A DNA stretch of 64,000 nt, taken from Bacteroidales bacterium (GTDB lineage: Bacteria > Bacteroidota > Bacteroidia > Bacteroidales > JAIOZK01). Both the position numbers and the translations under genes were made by a program. The first letter of the stretch is position 1. The number at the start of each line of letters is the position of its first letter. The notes beneath the pieces were generated by a model that had not been told where the DNA came from, searched no databases, and saw only the letters and a program-made list of their open reading frames with translations. Below, in pieces: positions 9,626-18,094 of the stretch. Location: assembly GCA_021740625.1 (NCBI GenBank), contig JAIOZK010000006.1:103991-167990 (forward strand), read 5' to 3'.

Positions 9626-10636
9626 ATGGATTATCCCAAAAAAGTCCGAATTGGCGAAATTACCGTAAGAGACGGTTTTCAACATGAAGAAATTTTTATA
9701 CCCACCGATGCAAAGCTATGGGTCCTGGAACAATTGATTCTGGCAGGTTTCAGGAACATTGAAACAACCAACTTTGGAAACCCCCGGGGTATGCCCCAGT
9801 TTAAAGATGCAGATGAATTGATGCAGAAGCTTCATAAAAGCAAAAGGGTAAAACACATGCTGGATGATGTAACCCTTACTGCAGTTACCATCAGAGAAAG
9901 ATCCATTGAACGTGCCATTCAGGCTAAAAAAGATGGTTATGGCGTAGACCGCATCCTTGTCATGGTTTCAACCAGTGAATCGCATCAGAAAAAGAATTCC
10001 GGATTGAGCATAGACGAATATTTTAAGATGTGTGAAGAATATATTCCCAAATGCCATGATGCCGGAATTCTTGTGAATGGAACCGTCAGCACCATTTGGG
10101 GTTGCCCGATCGAAGGACCTACCGAAATGAAAAAAGCTGTTGAATTTACACAGCGCTGGCTCGACATGGGCGCCGATGATGTGGAACATGCCGATCATGA
10201 TGGTTCAGCAGCACCCAACCGTGTTTATGATTATTTTTCCATGCTGCTGGATGCCATACCAAAACCGGAAAAGCATATTGCACATTTTCATACCACACGC
10301 GGATGGGGGCTGGCCAATGTTCTGGCTGCCCTGCAGGCCGGGATTACCAACTATGAATCCTGCATGGGCGGAACCGGCGGACAACCCGCCAATTTTGTGA
10401 GCGGTGTGCCCGTTTCGGGAACAGGGGCATACTACTACAAGGATCCCAATATTGTTGGGCTGGTTTCCACGGAAGATATGGTGGTAATGATGGATGAAAT
10501 GGGTATCGATACCGGTGTGGATGTTGACAAAGTGCTCGATATTGGCAGAATGCTTGAAAAAATACTCGGCCGTAGACTGAGATCCGAATCTATAAAAAAT
10601 GGAAGGATACCAAAGGAATTAACCGGAAGGAAATAA
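9626..10636 (+). CDS. HMGL-family lyase/carboxyltransferase, 336 aa, substrate unknown
   Basis: TIM-barrel protein of the HMG-CoA lyase / isopropylmalate synthase / pyruvate carboxyltransferase superfamily. The N-terminal EITVRDGFQHEE gives the metal-binding Arg-Asp pair, and HFHTTRGWGLANVLAALQAG supplies the two metal-binding His. The glycine-rich segment ESCMGGTGGQPANFVSG has Met-Gly-Gly where HMG-CoA lyase has the GGCP cysteine loop, so the catalytic Cys of HMG-CoA lyase is not obvious. It is therefore probably a paralogue with a different acyl substrate, or the partner of the following true lyase. It is first in a plus-strand unit of three genes divergent from MCC-beta. Confidence 0.8.
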   Translation: MDYPKKVRIGEITVRDGFQHEEIFIPTDAKLWVLEQLILAGFRNIETTNFGNPRGMPQFKDADELMQKLHKSKRVKHMLDDVTLTAVTIRERSIERAIQAKKDGYGVDRILVMVSTSESHQKKNSGLSIDEYFKMCEEYIPKCHDAGILVNGTVSTIWGCPIEGPTEMKKAVEFTQRWLDMGADDVEHADHDGSAAPNRVYDYFSMLLDAIPKPEKHIAHFHTTRGWGLANVLAALQAGITNYESCMGGTGGQPANFVSGVPVSGTGAYYYKDPNIVGLVSTEDMVVMMDEMGIDTGVDVDKVLDIGRMLEKILGRRLRSESIKNGRIPKELTGRK

Positions 10637-10699
10637 ATAAACATTTTACAGGAGAACCCAATTTACCCGTAAATCTGTCGTTCAGATCAGGGGAATGAT

Positions 10700-11560
10700 A
10701 TGCTAAAGATTATTGAGACACCTCGGGATGGTATTCAGGGTATCAGTGGATTTATTCCCACCAGAAAGAAAGTTGAATACCTCAACACCTTGCTAAAGGC
10801 AGGTTTCGATACGGTTGAGGTGGGAAGTTTCGTTTCACCCCGGGCCATCCCCCAGCTCAGGGATACGGAAGAGGTGTTGAGAAAAATAGACCTTTCTGAT
10901 TCTCACTCCAAGATCATGGTGTTGGTTGCAAATAAAGCCGGGGCTAGCAATGCCGTGCGTTTTGATGCGGTGGATCATATTTCTTTTCCTTTTTCCGTTT
11001 CGGAAACTTTCCTCAGGAAAAACATCAGAAAGGACTTTCAAAAAGGATTTGAGGAAGTAGAAGATATCCTTGAAATTTCTCTTTCGCATGGGAAAGAATT
11101 GATCGTTTACCTCTCCATGGGATTCGGCAATCCGTATTCGGATCCCTGGAGCCTGGAGATCGTGGAATACTGGGCCGGCAAGCTCTTTGACCTGGGATTG
11201 CGTACCATTCCCCTGTCGGATATTACCGGTGAATCCACACCTGAAAAGATCAGTGCTGTTTACCGGACCCTGGTAAAAGCATTTCCAAAAGCCGAGTTTG
11301 GATTCCATTTGCATGCAACACGAGACAAGTGGTATGAAAAGGTAAACGCTGCATACAGCTCAGGATGCAGGAGGTTTGACAGCGTGCTCGGGGGATTGGG
11401 CGGCTGCCCGATGACTGGCAAAGAAATGCTGACCAACCTTGATACTTTTTCATTTTTGAAGTATCTGGATGATATTGAAGTCTCCCCCGGTTTGAATAGT
11501 GAGGTGCTTCAGGAAGCGGCCCGCATCAGTCAGGAAATCAAAAACCAATATACAAAATGA
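10700..11560 (+). CDS. Hydroxymethylglutaryl-CoA lyase
   Basis: Cleaves HMG-CoA to acetyl-CoA and acetoacetate, the last step of leucine degradation; the acetoacetate is the substrate of the AacS encoded at 816-2762. The 286 residues fit the family. ETPRDGIQG holds the catalytic Arg and the metal-binding Asp, SFVSPRAIPQLRDTEEV is a family signature, HLHATRDKWYEKVNAA gives the metal-ligand histidines, and SVLGGLGGCPMTGKEM contains the catalytic Cys loop. Its stop overlaps the start of the next gene (ATGA), and it lies 63 bp after the other HMGL-family gene. Confidence 0.92.
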   Translation: MLKIIETPRDGIQGISGFIPTRKKVEYLNTLLKAGFDTVEVGSFVSPRAIPQLRDTEEVLRKIDLSDSHSKIMVLVANKAGASNAVRFDAVDHISFPFSVSETFLRKNIRKDFQKGFEEVEDILEISLSHGKELIVYLSMGFGNPYSDPWSLEIVEYWAGKLFDLGLRTIPLSDITGESTPEKISAVYRTLVKAFPKAEFGFHLHATRDKWYEKVNAAYSSGCRRFDSVLGGLGGCPMTGKEMLTNLDTFSFLKYLDDIEVSPGLNSEVLQEAARISQEIKNQYTK

Positions 11561-12282
11561 AAGAAGAAAAAGTTGAATTAATCAGGATGATCGTGGATTT
11601 CTGGCACCGTACCATGATGCATTATGCCATGTGGTTTGCAGAAGTTCAGCACCAGTTTGGCCGCGAGAAAGCGCTTGCGGTCATGAAAGAAGCACAAAAG
11701 AGAAGTTATTCCATACAGATGAAAAGACTGGGCAAGGTCCTGGGCTTTGAGATGGAGGAGGATATTCCGGCGCCCATGTTGAAAATGGATAAGGAAACGC
11801 TGACTAATCTCAGGAAGGCTGTTGCTGCAAACTGGCTGGCCAATGATGGTGTGTGGTTCCAGTCGGTGGAATTTAGCCGGGGCATGAACGATGCCAAAAG
11901 ATGCAACGATAGTGCCTGGGCACAGTTTTCCCCATTTGAGGCATGGTCGATCAAACGGCTGCTGGATTTACCCGAAAAGCCCGGGCTGGAAGGTCTTAAA
12001 AAAGCTTTGAACCACAGATTGTATGCCTATATCAACGAACAAAGTTTCGAAGAGGAATCCGAAAATAGCTTTGTTTTCAAAATGAACGACTGCCGTGTTC
12101 AGAGTGCACGCAAAAGAAAAGGCCTTGATGATTATCCCTGTAAATCGGGTGGCCTGGTGGAATACACTACTTTTGCTGAAGCAATCGATGCCAGGATCAA
12201 AACAGAATGCATCGGCTGTCCTCCCGACCCGCATCCTGAGGAGTGGTTTTGTGCGTGGAGGTTCAGTTTGAAAGAAAAATAA
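11557..12282 (+). CDS. DUF6125-like cytosolic protein
   Basis: 241 residues, no signal peptide or membrane segment. I recognise the pattern of the DUF6125 family (LANDGVWFQSVEFSRGMNDA around residues 92-112, repeated Cys in CRVQSARKRKGL, YPCKSGG, ECIGCPPDPHPEEW). The function is not known; some relatives are compared with L-2-amino-thiazoline-4-carboxylate hydrolase-like proteins. Its four-base overlap with HMG-CoA lyase means translational coupling, so a role alongside leucine or HMG-CoA catabolism is plausible but unproven. The conserved Cys cluster could bind a metal. Confidence 0.7.
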   Translation: MKEEKVELIRMIVDFWHRTMMHYAMWFAEVQHQFGREKALAVMKEAQKRSYSIQMKRLGKVLGFEMEEDIPAPMLKMDKETLTNLRKAVAANWLANDGVWFQSVEFSRGMNDAKRCNDSAWAQFSPFEAWSIKRLLDLPEKPGLEGLKKALNHRLYAYINEQSFEEESENSFVFKMNDCRVQSARKRKGLDDYPCKSGGLVEYTTFAEAIDARIKTECIGCPPDPHPEEWFCAWRFSLKEK

Positions 12283-12296
12283 AATATTCTAAGAAC

Positions 12297-12989
12297 ATGA
12301 AATTTGATCAAGAGTTTTATCAGGAAATAAAAAAAATCTATCCGGATAATATTGAATGGGGATTGGTTGGTATTCTTACAAAACAATCCAAAGTTTACAC
12401 CTTATCATATGATTCAAAAATACTATCTGGTATTTTTGAGATTTTTTGTGAACCTGTCATTAATAATATTGCCAAAGACAAAGGATTAACATTGGAAAAG
12501 ACTGGCCAAACAAGTTACCCAGACTTTACTTTGTTTGATCCCGGGAAGCCAAATGAAAAAATTGCTGTTGAAGTAAAATCCACATATCGAAAGTTTACGA
12601 AAGAAAATAAAATAAAAAAGTTCCATTTTACACTTGGCTCATATCGATCGTATATTCGAGACCCTCAAGGTAAAAAAGGTATACTCTACCCCTACAAGGA
12701 ATACAAAGAGCACTGGATTATAGGATTTTTGTACACACGTAATCCTGCATGCAAAGTAACGGAGATTAAACAAGTAATTGAGGCATCTCAACTAAAATCT
12801 CCCTTCATGGATATTGATTTTTTCGTACAAGAAAAACACAAAATAGCAGGAAAAACACCTGGTAGTGGAAATACAACAAATATTGGTTCTATTAAAACTG
12901 ATAATATTGCAGATTTTAAGGCAGGCGAATCCGGATTTAAAACAAAAAAAGATTTTGATAATTACTGGAAAAATTATAAATTAGGCTAA
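12297..12989 (+). CDS. Type II restriction endonuclease, EcoRV family (predicted GATATC)
   Basis: The match to EcoRV is clear along the whole length. With ATG at 12297 the protein has 230 residues (EcoRV has 245). The active site reads YPDFTLFDPGKPNEKIAVEVK: Asp76 equals EcoRV Asp74, Glu92 replaces Asp90, and Lys94 equals Lys92. The DNA recognition loop GSGNTTNIGS (residues 189-198) is identical to the EcoRV base-contacting loop, so specificity GATATC is predicted. The Asp-to-Glu change in the catalytic triad is conservative but unusual; activity should not be assumed. The gene is clearly more AT-rich than its neighbours and lies 13 bp before its methyltransferase gene, which fits horizontal acquisition. 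A longer in-frame ORF start at 12243 overlaps the previous gene and is less likely. Confidence 0.93.
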   Translation: MKFDQEFYQEIKKIYPDNIEWGLVGILTKQSKVYTLSYDSKILSGIFEIFCEPVINNIAKDKGLTLEKTGQTSYPDFTLFDPGKPNEKIAVEVKSTYRKFTKENKIKKFHFTLGSYRSYIRDPQGKKGILYPYKEYKEHWIIGFLYTRNPACKVTEIKQVIEASQLKSPFMDIDFFVQEKHKIAGKTPGSGNTTNIGSIKTDNIADFKAGESGFKTKKDFDNYWKNYKLG

Positions 12990-13002
12990 ACTATTTTGAT
13001 TA

Positions 13003-13947
13003 ATGTTTAAGCAATCCTTGCCAAAATATATTGATAAAGTTTTTGTACCTCCTATTAAATGTCAGGGTATTAAAACCAAACTAGTCCCGTTTATAGCCAG
13101 ATCAATCCAATGGAATGGGAAAGGAAAATGGGTAGAACCTTTTCTAGGATCCGGTGTAGTATTGTTTAATATCGCACCTGAACGGGCTCTTGTTTCTGAC
13201 ACGAACGAACATATTATCAAGTTTTACAATGCTTTGAAAATTGGACAAATTGACGAGCATATTGTTAAAGAATACCTTGAAAATATGGGAGTAAAACTTT
13301 ACAATGGGAAAGCAGATTTTTACTATGAAATACGAGAAGAGTTTAATAATGACGGTGATCCGCTAAAACTATTATTCTTGAATCGATCCGGTTTTAATGG
13401 CATAATGCGTTTTAATGGATCCGGAAAATACAATGTGCCCTTTGGACACAAACCGGAACGTTTTCGCAAAGCCTATATCACCAAAATCGTTAATCAGGTA
13501 AAAAATATTAGAAAACTCATTAGAAAAAAGGATTGGAAGTTTATTGTAAGTGACTGGAAAGATACTTTGGCGAAATGCGAACCTGATGATTTTGTTTATC
13601 TGGATCCTCCATACATTGGCAGGCATACTGATTATTACAATGGTTGGAAAGAAAATGATGCTGCTGACTTAGCGTACACTTCCAGTAATTTGCCTTGTGG
13701 TTATGCTCTTTCGATGTGGAAAGAAAACAGGTACCGGAGCAATGATCATCTTGGTAATTTTTGGACTGATTGTGTTGAAAGAACATATGATCATTTTTAT
13801 CATGTTGGTTCCAAAGAAAAATTCAGAAATAAAATCACAGAGTCTTTGCTTATCAAACCAGGATTTGAATCGAAATTTAAATCTGATAAAGCTTTCGAGA
13901 GTAAGATTGATGAAAAAAACAAACAATTGATTATTTTTAATTCCTGA
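13003..13947 (+). CDS. Adenine-specific DNA methyltransferase, M.EcoRV / Dam (D12) family
   Basis: N6-adenine methyltransferase that protects the host from the partner nuclease, predicted to modify GATATC. The 314 residues include an opening KVFVPPIKCQGIKTKLVPF that parallels M.EcoRV, the SAM-binding motif VEPFLGSGVV (around 44-53), NRSGFNGIMRFN, and the catalytic motif DPPY at 201-204 followed by IGRHTDYYN. HFYHVGSKEKFRNK near the C-terminus is also M.EcoRV-like. An N-terminal extension of about ten residues precedes the homologous part. Low GC, shared with the nuclease gene, marks the pair as an insertion into the higher-GC chromosomal background. Confidence 0.94.
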   Translation: MFKQSLPKYIDKVFVPPIKCQGIKTKLVPFIARSIQWNGKGKWVEPFLGSGVVLFNIAPERALVSDTNEHIIKFYNALKIGQIDEHIVKEYLENMGVKLYNGKADFYYEIREEFNNDGDPLKLLFLNRSGFNGIMRFNGSGKYNVPFGHKPERFRKAYITKIVNQVKNIRKLIRKKDWKFIVSDWKDTLAKCEPDDFVYLDPPYIGRHTDYYNGWKENDAADLAYTSSNLPCGYALSMWKENRYRSNDHLGNFWTDCVERTYDHFYHVGSKEKFRNKITESLLIKPGFESKFKSDKAFESKIDEKNKQLIIFNS

Positions 13948-14019
13948 AATATCTCCTCTATTGTAGATTATAGTCATCATTTTAATACTTTTACACTGCC
14001 GAATTAACACATCTATTGT

Positions 14020-16755
14020 ATGCTTTTTTACAAGGAGAAGAATCACGATAAGGGTGATAAAAGCCAGGACAAATATAAATTTAAATCCCTGCAGGTCTTC
14101 AACTGGGAAAACCAGATCAACAACAAGAAATCCTATCGCACTGTTTTCGACCGGGCCGAGTTAACTTACCTGGGTGCAGAGTTTTGCTTTTACAATAAAA
14201 AATTTGATGAATCCGACTGGAAAACAAAAGTAAAACTGGTAGCCTACCAATACGACAATAAAAACAAAGGAAAGAAAATCTGCACCATCGAACGGGATGT
14301 AGAAGTTCCGAAATCAGAAAATCTGGTTGTGGTTTCCGAAGGCTACGGCAATGACGACAAAGGAGAGTTCTGGAAAAAAGGCAATTATATCTGGGAGGCA
14401 TTCATTGATGGAAAGTCTGTTGGTTTGAAAGAATTCCTCATAGAAGATGTAGGTGTTGTTACAAAACATGATAATCCCTATTTCAATCACTTTTCACTGA
14501 AAGTATATGAGGGACCCGATGAAAATGTCAGTATTGATCAGCGCAGGTACCTCCGGGTTTTTGACACGGGTAAAACCAGGTACATCTTCGGAGAATTGAA
14601 AATCGTGGATTTCGTGGGCAGGATATGGCCCTGCGAATTATTCTTTAATTTTTTCGATGATACCGGACAACTTATCGGTCAAAGTGTATTCTTCGACTTC
14701 CTGGAACCGGAAGAAAATGATATGACTTATACCGTCACGGCCGGATGGGGAAACCAGGATTTTAACAACTGGAAACAGGATGATTACACCGTAGAGGTGG
14801 TCTTCATGGACCAGTTGGTGGCCGTTTTGCCCTTCAGTGTTGCCGATTATGAAAAGGAGGATATCAGGAAACCCGATTCGGAAGATCCTGCCACAGAAGT
14901 GAATCAACCGGTCGAAGATCCGGATCCCACCACAGCTCAAGATGAGGAAACAACCGAAAAAACATCTCCCGCTAATGAGCGAAAATCGAACCGGGAGTTG
15001 CTGAACAAGGAATTGAAAAAGCTGGATGAACTGATCGGGCTTCAGGCTGTGAAAACAAAAATCAGGGAACACATCAGTTATATCGACTTTTTGAAGGTCA
15101 GGAAAGATTTGGGTTATAAAGATGAAGAGGAGATATCACTGCACAGCGTATTCACCGGCAATCCCGGTACCGGAAAAACCACGGTGGTGAAATTGCTGGG
15201 CCAGATCTACAAACACATGGGCCTTTTGAGCAAAGGACATGTGCACACGGTAGAATCCACTGACCTGATATCAGGATACATCCGTCAAACCGGCAAGGAC
15301 ACACGGGAACATATCGAAAAAGCCAGGGGAGGAATACTGTTCATCGATGAAGCCTATATGCTTTATAAAAAGAAAGCAGAAAATGATTTCGGGGATGAAG
15401 CCGTTTCTGCAATCCTCACTGAAATCAGTGATGGGAAAGGCGATATCGCCATCATGGTGGCCGGTTATCCCAATGAGATGAATGAGTTTATCAATTCAAA
15501 TCCAGGCCTGAAATCCCGTTTCAAGAATTATTTCCATTTTGATGATTATACCCCCGATGAGTTGATAAACATTGCGCAGTTTGCCGCCCGGAAAAAAAAT
15601 GTCGACCTCAGTCCGGAAGCAAGAAAACTGGTCCATAAAAACCTCATCAGGTCATACAGGAAGCGCGACAAGACCTTTGGGAATGCCCGCCTTGCCTATC
15701 GCACAGTAGATGAGGCCAAGATGGCCATGGGCATCCGTGTGATGAAAAAACTGGGCGAAGCGGAGATCAACAAAGAAGTGGTTAGCAAAATTGAAGCTGA
15801 GGATATCAAAGAAGTGCTCAAAGAAGGCCGCAAACAGATCATCGATATACCCATTGATGAAGAATTGCTGAATGAAGCCCTGATAGAATTAAAACAGCTC
15901 ACCGGACTGGACAATATCAAACAGGAGATCAACGACCTGGTCAAACTGGTGCGCTATTACCGGGACATGAAAAAGGACTTCAGAAAGGCTTTCAGCATAC
16001 ACAGTGTTTTTACCGGAAATCCGGGCACCGGAAAAACCACGGTCGCCCGTATCCTGGGAAAGATATATAAATCCCTGGGAGTGCTGGAACGTGGTCACCT
16101 GATCGAAACCGATGCCAGCGACCTGATCGCAGGTTTTATCGGGCAGACGGCCATCAAAACCAAGGAACGGATTACAGAAGCCATGGGCGGCATCCTCTTC
16201 ATTGATGAGGCTTATTCCATCACCGAAGGGCGGCATCCCGATTTTGGCAAAAAAGCAGTGGCCACTTTGCTGAAAGAGATGGAAACGAACCGGGGTCATT
16301 TTTCAGTGATCGTGGCCGGTTATCCCAGGCCCATGAAAGAATTTATTCAGTCGAACCCGGGATTGAAATCACGTTTCGACCAGACCCTGGTATTCAAAGA
16401 CCTGGATGCCGAAGACCTTTACAAAATTGCAGTGGGAATGCTTGCCAGCCAGGACCTGGAGCCGGATGAAGAAGCCGCAGAACATCTCAAAAAATACCTG
16501 GAATTTCTTACTGCCAACCGAAACCAGTACTTCGGCAATGCCCGCTCTGTGCGTAAGATCATCGACAGAGCTGTCAGGAGCCAGAACCTGCGGATGGCCG
16601 AAATGAAAGCATCCGAACGAAGCGAGGAAAAAATGAAAACACTCATCCTTGATGACCTCAGGGAATTCAGGATCGATGATTTCACAGCTTTTCCTTCCAT
16701 CGGCTTCAGGCTTGGCAAACAGGATGAAAAGGCCGAAATCAAGAAAGACAAATGA
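14020..16755 (+). CDS. Tandem CbbX/SpoVK-type AAA+ ATPase with duplicated beta-rich N-terminus
   Basis: 911 residues. About 1-150 and 150-290 are two related beta-rich domains sharing the signature SEGYGNDDKGEFWKKGNY and TAGWGNQDFNNWKQDDY. A Pro/Glu/Thr-rich linker (about 290-325) follows. Two complete AAA+ modules of the CbbX/SpoVK class come next: Walker A FTGNPGTGKTT near 380 and again near 665, Walker B ILFIDEAY in both, arginine-containing GLKSRF sensors, and TFGNARL / YFGNARSVR sensor-2 motifs. This architecture is typical of remodelling ATPases, here with a probable target-binding front end. It overlaps the next gene by four bases and starts 72 bp after the EcoRV-type methyltransferase. 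Substrate and role are unknown; a conflict or stress role is only inference from position. Confidence 0.85.
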   Translation: MLFYKEKNHDKGDKSQDKYKFKSLQVFNWENQINNKKSYRTVFDRAELTYLGAEFCFYNKKFDESDWKTKVKLVAYQYDNKNKGKKICTIERDVEVPKSENLVVVSEGYGNDDKGEFWKKGNYIWEAFIDGKSVGLKEFLIEDVGVVTKHDNPYFNHFSLKVYEGPDENVSIDQRRYLRVFDTGKTRYIFGELKIVDFVGRIWPCELFFNFFDDTGQLIGQSVFFDFLEPEENDMTYTVTAGWGNQDFNNWKQDDYTVEVVFMDQLVAVLPFSVADYEKEDIRKPDSEDPATEVNQPVEDPDPTTAQDEETTEKTSPANERKSNRELLNKELKKLDELIGLQAVKTKIREHISYIDFLKVRKDLGYKDEEEISLHSVFTGNPGTGKTTVVKLLGQIYKHMGLLSKGHVHTVESTDLISGYIRQTGKDTREHIEKARGGILFIDEAYMLYKKKAENDFGDEAVSAILTEISDGKGDIAIMVAGYPNEMNEFINSNPGLKSRFKNYFHFDDYTPDELINIAQFAARKKNVDLSPEARKLVHKNLIRSYRKRDKTFGNARLAYRTVDEAKMAMGIRVMKKLGEAEINKEVVSKIEAEDIKEVLKEGRKQIIDIPIDEELLNEALIELKQLTGLDNIKQEINDLVKLVRYYRDMKKDFRKAFSIHSVFTGNPGTGKTTVARILGKIYKSLGVLERGHLIETDASDLIAGFIGQTAIKTKERITEAMGGILFIDEAYSITEGRHPDFGKKAVATLLKEMETNRGHFSVIVAGYPRPMKEFIQSNPGLKSRFDQTLVFKDLDAEDLYKIAVGMLASQDLEPDEEAAEHLKKYLEFLTANRNQYFGNARSVRKIIDRAVRSQNLRMAEMKASERSEEKMKTLILDDLREFRIDDFTAFPSIGFRLGKQDEKAEIKKDK

Positions 16756-17483
16756 TACCGCAAAAAAGCAGTACACAGCTTATCTTTGCTTCCGATGACT
16801 GGAACGAATGCTACAGCAGCATAAAGGAAAAGTGGAATCAGGGATATGTGATCAGTTGTGCCGATTTCGGCCGGGATCAATACTGCATTGTGATGAACAA
16901 AGGAACGGATTGGGGTGAGCAGAATATCCTGATCAGCAATGATTTTCCTTATTTTGATATCAACGATTACTGGGACAGGCGGCTGGATATCACCCACATT
17001 TTCCGGGATAAAAACAAATGGTACCTGGTATTTACAGGAGATACGCCTGCCAGCGGGCAGGAATGGCAGTACAAGCAATCCTTCGGGGATATCAAGCGAT
17101 TTATCAGGACGCTGTGGGGTCAGCGGAAATTCATCTCCGCATGTTACCAGCACGAAAACAATTATTTCATGCTGATGTCGGGCGGGCCTGAATGTAAACA
17201 AAAGTGGGTGATCAGCCAGGTGGTTCCTGAAAATATCATGTCGGGGAACTATTTGAAAGAATTGAATTGGTTCATCACTTGTTTGGCTGAAATCGATGGA
17301 AAACTGATGAAGGTGTTTTCAAGTGCAACCGCCATACAAGAGCAATTTATTCTGAGATCAACAAACATGAATGATCTTGCGGACAAACTGGATGAATACT
17401 GGGAAAAGGGATATTTCATCAGCAATTGTGCCTTTGTCCGCGAAGATCTTTACCTTGTTTTCTCAAAATATGTGGTATCATGA
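16752..17483 (+). CDS. Repeat protein with W-(x)-GY-xI motifs (DUF7477-like)
   Basis: 243 residues, no signal peptide. Internal repeats of about 60 residues share the pattern NEKWNQGYVISCADFGRDQ-like: EKWNQGYVISCADF, RTLWGQRKFISACYQ, EYWEKGYFISNCAF, each followed by a YxxV/M strand. This resembles DUF7477 repeats, which often form beta-propeller-like or sandwich modules. Function unknown. The ATGA overlap with the AAA+ gene upstream and the following zinc-type protein make a three-gene translationally coupled operon, so it is a candidate partner or adaptor of the AAA+ protein. Confidence 0.7.
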   Translation: MIPQKSSTQLIFASDDWNECYSSIKEKWNQGYVISCADFGRDQYCIVMNKGTDWGEQNILISNDFPYFDINDYWDRRLDITHIFRDKNKWYLVFTGDTPASGQEWQYKQSFGDIKRFIRTLWGQRKFISACYQHENNYFMLMSGGPECKQKWVISQVVPENIMSGNYLKELNWFITCLAEIDGKLMKVFSSATAIQEQFILRSTNMNDLADKLDEYWEKGYFISNCAFVREDLYLVFSKYVVS

Positions 17484-17902
17484 GCCAGGCCTGTTATCAC
17501 CTGATCGGGAGCTGCGGCATTTTTTGTTCGGCCTGCTATTCATACCAGAAAGGAACCTGCCTGGGATGCGGTTCTGAAAACAGGAACCAGCAGCGGATCA
17601 GCAAATGGAACTGCCGGATCAGGAATTGTTGCAAGCAGGAAAAACACCTGAACTATTGCTTCGAATGCAAAGAATTTCCCTGCGATAAAATTTTGAAATT
17701 TGTTAAATCACATCCCAAAGACAAAAAGTATACTTACCGCCACCAGGCCATACAAAACCTGGCTGACCTGAAAGCCATGGGCATTTCACAATGGCTGCTT
17801 GAGCAGCAACAAAAATACACTTGCGGAGATTGTGGGGGTCAGGTGATTTTTTATGATGATTTTTGTGTGGATTGTAAGAAGAAGATTGATTTCGGGGAAT
17901 GA
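17480..17902 (+). CDS. DUF3795-type cysteine-rich protein
   Basis: I chose ATG at 17480 (MSQACYHLIGSCG, 140 residues); the ORF start at 17426 lies inside the upstream gene. Cys pairs in GIFCSACYSYQKGTCLGCGS, CRIRNCCKQ, YCFECKEFPCDKI and a C-terminal ribbon CGDCGGQ...CVDCKKK suggest two zinc-binding units. The first half is DUF3795-like. It overlaps the preceding gene by four bases. The TGA stop lies inside a dispersed palindromic repeat starting at 17897, so the repeat may have supplied the present C-terminus. Confidence 0.8.
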   Translation: MSQACYHLIGSCGIFCSACYSYQKGTCLGCGSENRNQQRISKWNCRIRNCCKQEKHLNYCFECKEFPCDKILKFVKSHPKDKKYTYRHQAIQNLADLKAMGISQWLLEQQQKYTCGDCGGQVIFYDDFCVDCKKKIDFGE

Positions 17903-17964
17903 ACTACCCCGCCGCAGAGCAGATGAGTATCAAAATGAAAAACTTGTCCGCCTACTGGCGGATT
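17897..17964. repeat. Dispersed palindromic element, copy 1
   Basis: Begins GAATGAACTACCCCGCC and ends GTCCGCCTACTGGCGGATT, with a strong GTCCGCC/GGCGGAT hairpin. The first hairpin arm has decayed compared with copies at 21776 and 24966. It overlaps the stop codon of the DUF3795 gene. Confidence 0.85.
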
Positions 17965-18036
17965 GAATTGGGTTTCCTGTTTGCAGGCTTTCATCGATGT
18001 CAGGTCCTGCGGACGCTGACAGGATTGTGAAAATAA

Positions 18037-18069
18037 AGACCTGCCAGGTTTTCAACACCTGACAGGTCT
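18037..18069. terminator. Strong inverted repeat between convergent genes
   Basis: AGACCTGCCAGGT and ACCTGACAGGTCT separated by 7 bases, one mismatch. It lies between the plus-strand DUF3795 gene and the minus-strand rodA gene and could serve as a bidirectional terminator, although no long T tract follows. Confidence 0.5.
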
Positions 18070-18094
18070 ATAAGGAACAGATCATTGAACAATC

